NCBI RefSeq assembly: GCF_001592085.1
Contig: NZ_BCWD01000002.1
Location: 62,001-126,000, forward strand
Direction of reading: 5' to 3'
Length of the DNA: 64,000 nucleotides
Origin: Levilactobacillus senmaizukei DSM 21775 = NBRC 103853
GTDB taxonomy: Bacteria; Bacillota; Bacilli; Lactobacillales; Lactobacillaceae
Both the position numbers and the translations under genes were made by a program. The notes below the pieces were generated by a model. That model saw only the letters and a program-made list of their open reading frames with translations, did not search any database and was not told the DNA's origin. Each line of letters begins with the position of its first letter. Position 1 is the first letter of the stretch. Shown piece after piece: positions 32,770 through 42,359 of the stretch.

Positions 32770-34350
32770 CTATTCCTCCTGTTGTTCATTCTTCGCCGCT
32801 TGCGCTGCCGCATAGGCCTTATTCCCACGATGCAATTCCACCACGGTCCAGGTCAGCAACGCCAACACAATCGCAATTAAGCCATAGGCAATCCCGTCGG
32901 CCAGCGTCTTTTGACCGGCGGTGAGGGTATCCCCAAAGAATCCTTCGACTTGCCCCGGCATCCCTTCCATATTTAACGCAGTAAGGCTAATCACCGAGAA
33001 CCAGCCCAGAATCTTCAGCCACCACGAATTCTTGAAGCGATCGCCCATTTCAACCTGACTATCGGTCATCATCAACAATGGCAACATTGAAAATGGCAGG
33101 GCAAAGGCTAGAAAGACTTGCGAGTTATTCATCAAATCATTCAAGGCCACGTGCTCGTCCACCACACTCTTCCCACTCGTCAGCATGACACAGATTAAGA
33201 CGGGAATCACGGACAGGAGTCGGGTCACCAATCGACGTAGCCACAATGGCATCCGCATGTGAACGAAGCCTTCCATAATGACTTGTCCGGACAAGGTCCC
33301 GGTAATCGTCGAGTTTTGCCCGGAGGCCAGTAAGGCCACGGCAAACAACGTGGACAGAATCCCCGTCCGTGCCACGCTACTCAGAACACCATTACTCATG
33401 GTCGTCGTATCCGACAGCGCGTGGAATAACCCAAAGAACGATGGGTCCTTAACGGCGCCGGTCTTGAAGACAGCCACCCCCATGATTAACAAGAGCGCAT
33501 TGACGAAGAAGGCAAAGGTCAATTGAATGTTGGAATCCAAACCGGCAAACTTCACCGTCCGCGCCACATCTTCTTCGTCATTATGGTCAACCGATCGCGT
33601 CTGCGAAATGGCGGAATGTAGGTAGAGGTTATGCGGCATGACGGTCGCGCCAATAATCCCCAGCGATCCATCCAGGGCCGTCATACCGCCGACCTTTTTT
33701 CCAGTTGAGAAAGTTGCCGCCGTGGGGATCAACCCCTTGACGACGCCACCCCAGTCCGGATTCGATAGGGCCACCTGGTAGACGAAAACAAATAGAATGA
33801 CCATGATGAGACAAACGACCAAGGCCTCAATTTTACGAAAGCCGACCTTCGTCAGTAACAGGAGCAACAGAACGTCAAAGACCGTGATGAATACGGCAAT
33901 GACCAGCGGAATATCGAACAACAGGTATAGGGCAATCGCCGCCCCAATCACTTCGGCAATATCCGTGGCCATGATGGCAAATTCCGTCAAGATCCACAAC
34001 ACAACTCCCAGTGCCTTACTTGTTCGCGCCCGAATGGCTTGAGCCAAGTCCATCTGACTCACGATGCCAAGTTTAGCCGCCATGTACTGTAGTAGCATCG
34101 CGATCAAACTTGACATTAAGATAACAGACATCAACAGGTACTGGAAGTTTTGGCCCCCCGTTATCGAAGTTGACCAATTCCCCGGATCCATATACCCCAC
34201 CGCAATCAACGCACCCGGTCCCGAGTAGGCAAACAAGGTTTTCCAAAATCCAAGATCCTTGGGAACCTTCACCGTCCCGTTAATTTCGGCCAAAGAACGA
34301 CCATTGGCATACTGAATCAGCTTGTGCTTCTTTTCCTTCCCTTTTTCCAT
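32770..34350 (-). CDS. mntH: Nramp-family Mn2+/H+ symporter, copy 2
   Basis: A 526-residue transporter with eleven helices. The metal-binding motif in the first helix is GYMDPGNWST, and the sixth-helix motif is MPHNLYLHSAISQT. Lactobacilli accumulate millimolar Mn2+ as an antioxidant, so an import role is expected. The start at 34350 is chosen for GGGGGAG eight bases upstream; an in-frame GTG three codons earlier overlaps that site. The protein is very similar to the 34987-36564 copy, differing mainly at the termini and near residues 200-225. Confidence 0.93.
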   Translation of the reverse strand: MEKGKEKKHKLIQYANGRSLAEINGTVKVPKDLGFWKTLFAYSGPGALIAVGYMDPGNWSTSITGGQNFQYLLMSVILMSSLIAMLLQYMAAKLGIVSQMDLAQAIRARTSKALGVVLWILTEFAIMATDIAEVIGAAIALYLLFDIPLVIAVFITVFDVLLLLLLTKVGFRKIEALVVCLIMVILFVFVYQVALSNPDWGGVVKGLIPTAATFSTGKKVGGMTALDGSLGIIGATVMPHNLYLHSAISQTRSVDHNDEEDVARTVKFAGLDSNIQLTFAFFVNALLLIMGVAVFKTGAVKDPSFFGLFHALSDTTTMSNGVLSSVARTGILSTLFAVALLASGQNSTITGTLSGQVIMEGFVHMRMPLWLRRLVTRLLSVIPVLICVMLTSGKSVVDEHVALNDLMNNSQVFLAFALPFSMLPLLMMTDSQVEMGDRFKNSWWLKILGWFSVISLTALNMEGMPGQVEGFFGDTLTAGQKTLADGIAYGLIAIVLALLTWTVVELHRGNKAYAAAQAAKNEQQEE

Positions 34351-34542
34351 CGAGCACACTCCCCCTTCTGACCATACTTCCGGCCATGCCGTTAGTCTAC
34401 GCTCATCGTTGAACGACCTGGGAACATTTGCCTAGTCAATCGCGTCGGGACAATTGCTGGCGTTCATTTGAACACACAAAAGCCGGTCCAAACGCATTTA
34501 GCGTCGCAACCGGCTACGATAACTCATTTAATTTTCAGACTC

Positions 34543-34974
34543 TTACCGCACGACCATCACCGAAATGGGGGCGTACTTGGCCATGTAGGCGGCTTGGCTA
34601 CCGAAGTGGCGACTAACACCCTTCTTGGCCAGCGACCCAATGACCAATAAGTCAGGTTCCACGTGCGGAATGACATCCTTCACGATGGTTTCCCCGGGTT
34701 CTCCCTCGGCAATCATTGCCCGAACCTTGGCCACACCGGCATCGACCGCTTGTTGCCGATATTTTTGAACGTGTTTTTCCAAGTCGCCGCGTTCCCCGTG
34801 AATATAATCGCTGCTTAGGGCTTGGTAGATGTTCATGTCGTCATTTTCCAAGACCGACACGATGATCAACTCAGCGTCATCCTTCATCGCTTGATGAATG
34901 GCATAATCGAACGCCAATAAAGCATCCGCCGAGTCGTCGACTCCCACTAAGATTCGTTTGAACGTTGTTGTCAT
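34543..34974 (-). CDS. Universal stress protein, second mntH-linked copy
   Basis: A 143-residue Usp with FKRILVGVDDSADALLAFDY and GSLAKKGVSRHFGSQAAYM. It lies 12 bp after mntH copy 1 with its own GGGGGA site. It is close to the 32336-32767 protein across the full length, as expected of duplication of the whole mntH-usp cassette. Confidence 0.85.
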   Translation of the reverse strand: MTTTFKRILVGVDDSADALLAFDYAIHQAMKDDAELIIVSVLENDDMNIYQALSSDYIHGERGDLEKHVQKYRQQAVDAGVAKVRAMIAEGEPGETIVKDVIPHVEPDLLVIGSLAKKGVSRHFGSQAAYMAKYAPISVMVVR

Positions 34975-34986
34975 GGTTGATTCCCC

Positions 34987-36564
34987 CTATTCCGTGAGTG
35001 CTGCTTGCTTCGCAGCTTGTTCCTTAGCCAACCGTTGATTTCCGTGGTAGAGTTCTACACACGTCCAAACCAATAAGGCTAGAACGGCCACAATCAAGGC
35101 ATAGGCAATCCAGTTGGACAAGTCTGCTTGAGCTGGCGTAATGCCATCCCCGAAGAAGCCCTTAATGGCATCGGGTAGGCTTTCCATGTTGAGGACCGTC
35201 AGGCCGACAACGGAAATCCAGCCCAGAATCTTCAACCATAGCGAGTTTTTGAACCGGTCACCCATTTCGGCCCGACTATCCGTCATCATTAACAACGGTA
35301 ACATCGAGAACGGTAAGGCGAAGGCCAAGAAGACTTGTGAGTTGTTCATCAGATCATTCAGCGCCACGTGTTCATCAACGGCGCTCTTGCCGCTGGTCAT
35401 CATGACACAGATGAGAACGGGCACCACGGAAATTAATCGGGTCACTAATCGCCGTAACCAGAGCGGCATCCGCATGTGGACGAAGCCTTCCATGATGACC
35501 TGTCCGGTTAAGGTCCCGGTAATCGTGGAATTTTGTCCTGATGCCAACAAGGCAACGGCAAACAACGTGGAAAGAATCCCGGTACGAGCCACACTACTCA
35601 GTAAACCATTGCTCATGGTTGCCGTATCTGACAACGCATGGAACAGGCCGAAGAATGACGGATCCTTAACGGCCCCCGTCTTGAAGACGGCCACCCCCAT
35701 GATGAGGAGTAAGGCGTTCACAAAGAAGGCAAACGTCAATTGGATGTTGGAATCCAAGCCGGCAAATTTCACCGTCCGGGCGACATCTTCTTCATCATTG
35801 TGATCAATGGCCCGGGTTTGAGAAATAGCGGAGTGCAGGTAGAGGTTATGTGGCATAACCGTTGCCCCAATAATCCCTAAGGCCCCACTCATGGGGGTCA
35901 TGCCGCCAACCTTGACACTGCTTGAGAAGGTCTTGCCCGTTGGGATTAACCCGCGGACAACGCCACCCCAATCAGGGTTTGACAGTGCCACTTGATAGAC
36001 GAAGACAAACAAAATGACCAGGATCAGGCAAACCACGATGGCCTCAATCTTACGGAAACCAATCTTGGTTAATAATAATAATAGCAAGACATCAAAGACC
36101 GTAATGAAAACCGCAATGACCAGCGGAATATTGAATAATAGATACAGGGCAATCGCCGCCCCAATGACTTCGGCGATGTCGGTCGCCATAATGGCAAATT
36201 CCGTTAAAATCCATAGAATCACACCGAGCGTCTTACTGGTCCGCGCCCGAATGGCTTGAGCCAAATCCATCTGACTCACGATACCAAGTTTAGCCGCCAT
36301 GTATTGCAACAACATCGCAATCAAACTTGAGATCAAGATGACAGACATCAGTAGGTACTGGAAGTTTTGCCCACCGGTAATGGATGTTGACCAATTACCG
36401 GGATCCATGTATCCCACTGCAACTAAAGCACCAGGCCCAGAATAGGCGAACAAGGTTTTCCAAAATCCCATATTTTTTGGTACTTTAACGGTCCCGTTGA
36501 TTTCTCCCAACGATGGACCGTTAGCGTACTCGATTAACTTATGCTTCTTTACCGAATCACTCAT
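34987..36564 (-). CDS. mntH: Nramp-family Mn2+/H+ symporter, copy 1
   Basis: A 525-residue transporter with the same motifs as copy 2 (GYMDPGNWST, MPHNLYLHS), eleven helices and a cytoplasmic basic start MSDSVKKHKLIEYANGPS. AGGGAGG precedes the ATG. Upstream at 36751-36768 is TTTTAGGCAAGTATAACT, a half-palindrome that might be a metal-regulator site, but the match is poor. First gene of two tandem mntH-usp cassettes. Confidence 0.93.
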   Translation of the reverse strand: MSDSVKKHKLIEYANGPSLGEINGTVKVPKNMGFWKTLFAYSGPGALVAVGYMDPGNWSTSITGGQNFQYLLMSVILISSLIAMLLQYMAAKLGIVSQMDLAQAIRARTSKTLGVILWILTEFAIMATDIAEVIGAAIALYLLFNIPLVIAVFITVFDVLLLLLLTKIGFRKIEAIVVCLILVILFVFVYQVALSNPDWGGVVRGLIPTGKTFSSSVKVGGMTPMSGALGIIGATVMPHNLYLHSAISQTRAIDHNDEEDVARTVKFAGLDSNIQLTFAFFVNALLLIMGVAVFKTGAVKDPSFFGLFHALSDTATMSNGLLSSVARTGILSTLFAVALLASGQNSTITGTLTGQVIMEGFVHMRMPLWLRRLVTRLISVVPVLICVMMTSGKSAVDEHVALNDLMNNSQVFLAFALPFSMLPLLMMTDSRAEMGDRFKNSLWLKILGWISVVGLTVLNMESLPDAIKGFFGDGITPAQADLSNWIAYALIVAVLALLVWTCVELYHGNQRLAKEQAAKQAALTE

Positions 36565-36797
36565 GGTAAAAAGCCCTCCCTTTTCTTTCAGATATCGTTT
36601 CTGTTACGAATGGTTCCTCCTTAAGCGTTCATGAATGGCCCTTCGGCTAAACCAATCCCCCGATTGGAAGCCGTCGCGACTGTCGTGGACCAACCACACG
36701 TCCGCCAACACCTCTCAGGGTAACGCAACTTTCAAGTAAGGTAAACACTTTTTTAGGCAAGTATAACTTTTATCAGAATGCTGATTAACTTTAATAA

Positions 36798-36846
36798 CGA
36801 CAAAAAATCCCGGTCCGACTAGCTTTCAGCTGATCGAATCGAACTT
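36798..36846 (-). terminator. Probable terminator after nhaC
   Basis: On the minus strand CGATCAGC pairs with GCTAGTCG (one mismatch and one wobble), followed by GACCGGGATTTTTTG. The rest of the 36565-36882 gap is the mntH leader and shows no gene. Confidence 0.5.
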
Positions 36847-36882
36847 GAAATTGTTTCAAATATTTATTTATTCCTAATGAAT

Positions 36883-38328
36883 CTACCGACCATCGGCAGC
36901 CATCGTGGCAGCAGTGGCATTCTGGTCATCAGCAGCGGGCAACCGCTTCAACCCAACACCAGTGAATCCACTGAGGATGGAGAAGATCGGGGACAGTAAG
37001 CTGAAGAAGCAGAATGGCAGGTAGGACAACGTGGAGACGCCCAAGGTGTTAGCAGCAAAGACGGCTGCAACGCCCCAAGGAACCAAGTAGTTGATCACGG
37101 TCCCACCATCTTCCAGGACCCGGCTCAAGGCCAAGTTGTCTAAGCCACGGTCGTTAAAGGTTTGCTTGAAGGCTTTCCCAGGTAAGATAACGGAGAGGTA
37201 CTGTTCCCCAACGAAGACGTTCACGCCAATTCCAGCGAGAATGGCGGCGGTCACAACCGACCCATTACTGTGAAGGCGCTTGGCCAATGGCACCATGGCC
37301 GTTTGGATGATGTTGAACTTCATCAACAGGCCCCCTAAGGTCAGGGTCAGGATGATTAGAGAAACTGTAGACATCATGGCGCTAATCCCACCACGCGTTA
37401 ACAAAGCATCGACACTGGCATTACCGGTCTTGGAAACGAAACCGGATTCGATCATCGTGGCAACGCTACTCAACGCCGTTGAAGGCTTTTCGATGAAAAT
37501 CATGACAATCCCTAACCCAACGTTTAACAATAACGTGGCGATGGCTGGAATCTTCCGCCAGGCACAGACGAACATGATGACGATTGGTAAGGCAGCCCAC
37601 CAAGTGATGGTGAAGTGACCGTTTAACGTTGCCACCGTGGAATTAATTTTGTTTAAGGCATTGGCATCGGAAGTGCCAGTCCCCAAGAAGAAGTAGAGCG
37701 CTAAGGAAACAACGAAAGCGGGAATCGTCGACCACATGAGGTTCTTGATGTGGGCAAATAATTCGGATTCGGCAATAGCTGAGGCCAGGTTAGTCGAGTC
37801 GGAAAGTGGTGAAGTCTTATCACCAAAGATGGCTCCGGAGATGATGGCCCCGGCAACTAAGGCCGGGTTGAAACCCATCGTGGTTCCCATCCCGAAGAGG
37901 GCAATCCCAATCGTGGAGATGATGGTGAAGGCACTCCCAATGGACGTACCGATGATGGCACAAACTAAGAAGACGGACGGCACGAACCATTGAGCGGAAA
38001 TCAGGTGGAACCCGAAGACCATCATGGAAGGAATAATCCCAGCGGCAATCCAGACACTGATGAGTGCCCCGATTAACAGGAAGATAAAGATGGGAATAAT
38101 TCCGGTCTTAATCCCATCGATGATACCATCGTGAATGGTATCCCAGTCGGCTCCCCGAACCTTGGACCATAGAATGACTAAGGCGATGACTAACAGGACT
38201 GGTGTGGTTGGCGAAAGGCCAAATTTGATAACACCGGTTCCCATGACCAATAACATGATTAACAAAATCGCTAGGGCTTCGCCAAATTTGACTGGCTGCC
38301 AGGTTTTCTTCTCTGATTGTTCTTTCAT
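36883..38328 (-). CDS. nhaC: NhaC-family antiporter, likely tyrosine transporter
   Basis: A 481-residue membrane protein with about eleven helices, of the NhaC/YheL type (GDKTSPLSDSTNLASAIAES and NVFVGEQYLSVILPGKAF). The start at 38328 follows AAGAGGAG by about eight bases; the longer frame runs into the leader. A T-box riboswitch with a Tyr specifier precedes it, and comparative work on Tyr T-boxes has proposed that YheL/NhaC members move tyrosine. The tyrosine role here is inferred from the regulatory element. Confidence 0.85.
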   Translation of the reverse strand: MKEQSEKKTWQPVKFGEALAILLIMLLVMGTGVIKFGLSPTTPVLLVIALVILWSKVRGADWDTIHDGIIDGIKTGIIPIFIFLLIGALISVWIAAGIIPSMMVFGFHLISAQWFVPSVFLVCAIIGTSIGSAFTIISTIGIALFGMGTTMGFNPALVAGAIISGAIFGDKTSPLSDSTNLASAIAESELFAHIKNLMWSTIPAFVVSLALYFFLGTGTSDANALNKINSTVATLNGHFTITWWAALPIVIMFVCAWRKIPAIATLLLNVGLGIVMIFIEKPSTALSSVATMIESGFVSKTGNASVDALLTRGGISAMMSTVSLIILTLTLGGLLMKFNIIQTAMVPLAKRLHSNGSVVTAAILAGIGVNVFVGEQYLSVILPGKAFKQTFNDRGLDNLALSRVLEDGGTVINYLVPWGVAAVFAANTLGVSTLSYLPFCFFSLLSPIFSILSGFTGVGLKRLPAADDQNATAATMAADGR

Positions 38329-38368
38329 TCTAATCGCTCCTCTTATAATCTCTGCTAATTTATGTAAT

Positions 38369-38629
38369 AAAAAAATCGTCCCCGCTGCAACTATGCAACA
38401 GGGACGATTAGACTCAACCGTGGTACCACCCAACTTGAATCACTGGTTCTAGACCCAGCAATTCCACTCTCTAGAAGGTAACGGCTCTAGTCATTTTCCG
38501 CCTGGCGTACCAGGACATTCCACTGTATTTCGTCGTAATCATCCTGATCGGTTCGCAGCAACCACCGACTCTCTTACGCACAGATGACACGCTACTTGGT
38601 AATGGAAATTAGCGTTCGTTATTCGATTG
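38369..38629 (-). promoter_or_regulatory. T-box riboswitch upstream of nhaC, Tyr specifier
   Basis: On the minus strand the leader has a stem I with AGAGAGTCGG and CCAAGTAGCG, a specifier loop GAAATACAGTGGAAT in which UAC (38525-38527) is followed by A, the T-box core GGTGGTACCACG (38419-38430) and a terminator TAATCGTCCC/GGGGACGATT with seven T (38369-38410). UAC reads tyrosine. Confidence 0.88.
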
Positions 38630-38635
38630 CCTTTG

Positions 38636-38664
38636 ATAATAGCATGATGAGAAAAACTCGTCAA
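38636..38664 (-). promoter_or_regulatory. Promoter of T-box nhaC leader
   Basis: -35 TTGACG (38659-38664), a 17-base spacer, -10 TATTAT (38636-38641). Confidence 0.85.
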
Positions 38665-38837
38665 CCTCTAATCTAAATATTATTTTTGGATTAGTCCGGA
38701 TGATCCCCCGCAATGACCTTACCGTCGCGATCGATCGGCCGCCAAAAAAATTTTGACATTTTCTCAGTGACGGCTTGAATCCGGTCGGCGAACCCCGTAC
38801 ACTAGGAACATCCTAACTAAGAAATGAGGTGCCAGGC

Positions 38838-39227
38838 TTGACGACTAAACATCGCTGGGCGGTGATCAGCGTCGCTATCTACGTGGTCTTTATCCTGGCG
38901 GCGGTGGTCATTGGCTTTTTGAACCCCGCGCGCATCGGCCTCCAATGGACCATCTTCTGGGTCGTGGCGGTTGCTGGGCTGTGCTATTACTTCTACTTCA
39001 AAAACATTAGCTATCGCGTGGTCATCTACTACGCAAAAAAGCTAGACCTACACAAGGCAGACCTAGCTTCATTAGTACCAAATTTAAAGGACACCCAAGA
39101 CGTTCCCGACCCTGATCGGCCGAATCTCTTGAGCCCCTTCATCGGGATTCCCATTAGCGTCACCAATCAACTCACTGAACAGTTGATTGACCAGGCGCAA
39201 CAGGCCAATATCCCACCATTTCAATAA
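38838..39227 (+). CDS. Small two-helix membrane protein
   Basis: A 129-residue protein: two hydrophobic helices (about 8-28 and 38-56), then a basic soluble tail with KNISYRVVIYYAKKLDLHKA and a conserved-looking LSPFIGIPISV. It is unrecognised. The start is TTG at 38838, eight bases after GAGG. Its stop codon TAA abuts the stop codon of the aldo/keto reductase on the other strand with no intervening base, so no terminator fits between. Confidence 0.7.
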   Translation: MTTKHRWAVISVAIYVVFILAAVVIGFLNPARIGLQWTIFWVVAVAGLCYYFYFKNISYRVVIYYAKKLDLHKADLASLVPNLKDTQDVPDPDRPNLLSPFIGIPISVTNQLTEQLIDQAQQANIPPFQ

Positions 39228-40091
39228 TTATTTACGACCCGAGTAACTTTGGGATTGCTTTAACCAGGCGGCATCGTCTGGGTCAGGACCCACCCGTTTG
39301 CCGGCGTCGAGATCGGCGATGGCCTTCATCTCATCCTCATCTAAGCCAAAGGCAAAGATGTCGCGGTTTTGTTGAACGCGGGCCTCGTGAATCGATTTAG
39401 GAATCACGATTTCTTCGCGTTGAACGTGCCACCGCAAGATGATTTGGGCCGCGCTAACATCGTGGGCCGCAGCTAATTCGCTGATCACGGGATCGGTCAG
39501 AGCATTATTGCTCCCACCGCCCAGTGGACTCCAGGCTTCATGCAAGATTCCCTTGCTTTCGAGGTAGGCGTGCATCTCATCTTGTTGTAAGTAGGGATGC
39601 GTTTCGATTTGGTCAACGACCGGCTTAATCGTGCCATTTGCCAGAATATCGTCCATCTGCTTCTGATTGAAGTTGGAAACCCCGATATTCTTAATCTTGC
39701 CTTCCTTATACAGGTCTTCCATGGCCCGCCAACTTTCCAGGTAACCTGGTGCTGGCCAGTGGATCAGGAACATGTCGAGATAGTCAAAACCTAAGCGGTC
39801 TAAGGACTCTTGGAAGGCCTGCTTGGTCTCGTCGTAACCCCGAACGCTATTCCAAAGCTTAGACGTCACGAAAACATCCTCGCGCTTAACGTCGCTCTCG
39901 CGGATAGCTTCACCCACCCACTGCTCATTGCCGTAATAAGCGGCGGTGTCGATGTGGCGGTACCCAGCGGCCAATGCCCACTTGATGGAATCCTTGGTGT
40001 CTTTAGCATTGTCGACTTGGAACACACCCAGACCCAATTGAGGAATCCGATTGCCATTATTTAATGGTAAATCTGGAATATCATTATGCAA
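39228..40091 (-). CDS. Aldo/keto reductase
   Basis: A 287-residue NADPH-dependent reductase of the YvgN/YtbE type. Signatures are LGLGVFQV, YRHIDTAAYYGNE (catalytic Asp and Tyr), VTSKLWN (Lys), LIHWPAPG (His) and IVIPKSIHEARVQQN (coenzyme). The start is TTG, seven bases after AAGGGTGG. The carbonyl substrate is unknown. Tail-to-tail with the small membrane protein. Confidence 0.9.
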   Translation of the reverse strand: MHNDIPDLPLNNGNRIPQLGLGVFQVDNAKDTKDSIKWALAAGYRHIDTAAYYGNEQWVGEAIRESDVKREDVFVTSKLWNSVRGYDETKQAFQESLDRLGFDYLDMFLIHWPAPGYLESWRAMEDLYKEGKIKNIGVSNFNQKQMDDILANGTIKPVVDQIETHPYLQQDEMHAYLESKGILHEAWSPLGGGSNNALTDPVISELAAAHDVSAAQIILRWHVQREEIVIPKSIHEARVQQNRDIFAFGLDEDEMKAIADLDAGKRVGPDPDDAAWLKQSQSYSGRK

Positions 40092-40296
40092 AATAAAACC
40101 ACCCTTCTAACTTTAATCCCTTTCCATCATACAATACGCTGGCGATTTTCGTGAAATGAAAGTACCGAAATTGATGAAAATTGGCTGATCATTGTTTTCT
40201 ATAGGGGTTTTGCGGTATTATGGAGGGTGTGGTAGTTTGTCGTGTTAACGGCAAGCTTGTTTTTTCACACCGTTTCTGGACATGGAGGTTTTTCAG

Positions 40297-40902
40297 TTGA
40301 ATAACCAAGAACCAAAATCACGCGTACAACGGTATAACTTCAATCAGGGCAACGATCAAGCGACCCGCCAACGGCCTAAAAAGCCGCGGCGCTGGTGGCC
40401 TTGGATTTTGACGCTCTTAACCCTGGCTATCGCAGTCCTGCTGGTTTTAGCCATCAACCATCATAACAATGCCGCCTCAAACACCGCGGCTTCTTCCAGC
40501 AATAGTTCCTCGATTGCTGCTAAAGACTCATCGGCCTCGGAGCAATCCGCCTACGAGCGCTTTCAAGATAAATACGAGCAATACAACGATCACGGCATTA
40601 CGGTTACGCAGAAACAAAAGCTGCAGAACATCATCAATGCTGAATCAAATAGTGCCGTCCAATCGCGGGAACAAAAACTCCTCGATCAGGCGACAACTAA
40701 ACCCTCTGCTTCCGCCTCGAGTTCCTCGAAGAAGAAGGATTCGGATGATGATCAATTCTCAACGACGCACACGTTCTCTTCCGTAGCCGATGCCCAGAAC
40801 TGGGCGCAAGCGTCGAAAAATTCCTGGTTGCAAGCCGGTTATACCACCTACACCATCACTTCCGATGGCCAAGGGAATTACAATTTACAGTTTGTGCATT
40901 AG
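40297..40902 (+). CDS. Single-pass membrane protein, Ser-rich extracellular region
   Basis: A 201-residue protein of the DUF1510/YrrS-like layout: a basic cytoplasmic part with QRYNFNQGNDQATRQRPKKP, one membrane helix (about 38-58, WWPWILTLLTLAIAVLLVLA), a Ser/Ala-rich linker, a Lys/Asp-rich second linker and a C-terminal beta-like domain ending GNYNLQFVH. YrrS-like proteins often associate with cell-division and wall genes. Start TTG, eight bases after ATGGAGG; the ATG of that site itself is in frame but lies within the ribosome site. A bidirectional terminator follows. Confidence 0.75.
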   Translation: MNNQEPKSRVQRYNFNQGNDQATRQRPKKPRRWWPWILTLLTLAIAVLLVLAINHHNNAASNTAASSSNSSSIAAKDSSASEQSAYERFQDKYEQYNDHGITVTQKQKLQNIINAESNSAVQSREQKLLDQATTKPSASASSSSKKKDSDDDQFSTTHTFSSVADAQNWAQASKNSWLQAGYTTYTITSDGQGNYNLQFVH

Positions 40903-40909
40903 TCAGTCA

Positions 40910-40941
40910 ACGAAGTCCAATTAGGGCTTCGTTTTTTTATG
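40910..40941. terminator. Bidirectional terminator
   Basis: AACGAAG pairs with CTTCGTT, with TTTTT on the plus strand. The K+ channel stop codon on the minus strand lies within it. Confidence 0.75.
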
Positions 40942-41697
40942 GCTTGGTTTTTCCAAAGCATCCAACTTCGTTTGCAGGTCATCGACCTTCCCCGTTAACG
41001 TATCGATCTTGGCCATCAAGATTGGAAGTTCATCCTTCTCTTGACTCTCCTCGGCCGCCGAAGACTGCGCCGCTCGTTTCGTGATAAAACCGGTAATCGT
41101 ACTGGTTAACAAACCAATAAAACCGATCCCGCCAACCATTAGGAAGCTCGCCACAATTTTACCAAAAGCGGTGTGGGGCGTTTCATCCCCGTACCCCACG
41201 GTGGTTGCCGTGGTAATCGCCCACCACAGGGAGTTACCCAACGTTTGTTTTTCCGAAACGGAGAACAAAAACGCACTCAGAACAATAATGGCGACACTAA
41301 TTGAGAACAGGTAAATAAAACCGGTCTTATAGATAAACCGATGATAGATTTGCGTCCATTTGCCAGCGATCCGCATCTTCCAAAAAAGATGGTGGAACCG
41401 AATTAACCGGACCAACCGTCCAAGTCGGAAGAAAGCAAAGACCGGATGCATGGGAATAATTCCCAAGAGGTCAAAGGTTGATTGAATCAAGAATATCTTA
41501 CGATCGTGCGTGCGAAGTAACCGCCACAAATAATCTAAGGCAAACACGACCAACAACCCGTTATTGATGACAGATTCCACGTGATAGTCGCCGAACTTCA
41601 AAAGCATCAGTAACACGTTACCGACCGACCAAAACGTCAGGACAGTCACGATGACATGATAAGCAATCAAGGACTTCTTTACTCGATGCTTGGCCAT
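40921..41697 (-). CDS. Voltage-gated-type potassium channel
   Basis: A 258-residue channel with an S1-S4 sensor-like region (basic LGRLVRLIRFHHLF as S4), then pore domain helices around the selectivity filter TATTVGYGD, and an acidic and heptad-like C-terminal coiled coil (LPILMAKIDTLTGKVDDLQ). It resembles other short Kv-type bacterial channels of 250-290 residues. GGGGGAAGGGG precedes the ATG. It is alone between terminators, and no regulator is adjacent. Confidence 0.9.
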   Translation of the reverse strand: MAKHRVKKSLIAYHVIVTVLTFWSVGNVLLMLLKFGDYHVESVINNGLLVVFALDYLWRLLRTHDRKIFLIQSTFDLLGIIPMHPVFAFFRLGRLVRLIRFHHLFWKMRIAGKWTQIYHRFIYKTGFIYLFSISVAIIVLSAFLFSVSEKQTLGNSLWWAITTATTVGYGDETPHTAFGKIVASFLMVGGIGFIGLLTSTITGFITKRAAQSSAAEESQEKDELPILMAKIDTLTGKVDDLQTKLDALEKPSHKKTKP

Positions 41698-41904
41698 GAT
41701 TTCCCCTTCCCCCTCTAGCTAATTACTCTTAAATATAAGCCGTTTTATTAAAAATACCAGCTTCCGTTAATATTTTTTAACAGTTTGACCCCATTCTATC
41801 CAGAATCTTAATATTTGGCACCTTAATGATTGCTGGGCTCCATCAGTTGATTTACTGGGACCGTGAGGTCACAAGGATAGTGGAACGACCTGCGGTCGTT
41901 CTGG

Positions 41905-42063
41905 CGCCTTACCGGTTGGCCGGTAGGTGGCCGGAACGCCACGGACACAGCTTTGAGCCAAAGAGCGGTCTCAAAGACTGGTCTTATTCTAACCTTGGGA
42001 AAACCACCCAAGCTAAGAATAATTTCATGGCTGAGCCACCTACCGGCCGCCCTCACGGCTTAG
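41905..42063 (+). repeat. Family B three-stem repeat, copy B8
   Basis: P1 pairs 41918-41931 with 42035-42048 perfectly (GGCCGGTAGGTGGC). P2 is CTTTGAG/CTCAAAG around ccaaagagcggt. P3 is TCTTATTCT and TTGGG with CCCAA and AAGAATAA. The left end is GCGCCTTACCGG, the right end CCGCCCTCACGGCTTAGA. Confidence 0.9.
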
Positions 42064-42203
42064 ATCGGTGAAAATCCAACACCGTCTGAATCCATCTACC
42101 TAACCATCTAGTAGATCGAGATGCCACTTTGTCCGGTATAGCTGCTATTAATGGATATTAGACAACCAGTCGCGCCAACAATTAAATCCCCCAAGACCAA
42201 AGT

Positions 42204-42248
42204 AAAGAGGCCTGCCAATCCATATGGATCAGCAGGCCTCTTTACTTA
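42204..42248. terminator. Long hairpin, terminator-like
   Basis: AGTAAAGAGGCCTGC pairs perfectly with GCAGGCCTCTTTACT around an inner palindrome atccatatggat. T-runs are poor. It is the first such hairpin beyond C1/C2 in the direction of the peptidase gene. No gene was found between 41698 and 42811. Confidence 0.5.
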
Positions 42249-42359
42249 TTCACCAAATCCAATCGAAACACCCTGCAAAAAAACTTTCATCTCAATAAAA
42301 AAGGTTACCAACATTGGTGGTCAATACCTAATCAGGATAACCGTACATACCGTTAGCCA

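Noticed and set aside
36751-36768. MntR-type operator upstream of mntH
   Set aside because: TTTTAGGCAAGTATAACT is only half palindromic, and no second copy stands before the other mntH.
41823-42071. Frames on both strands across repeat B8, and similar ones in B2-B5 and C1-C4
   Set aside because: They come from the self-complementary elements, with mirrored sequences on both strands and no start signals.
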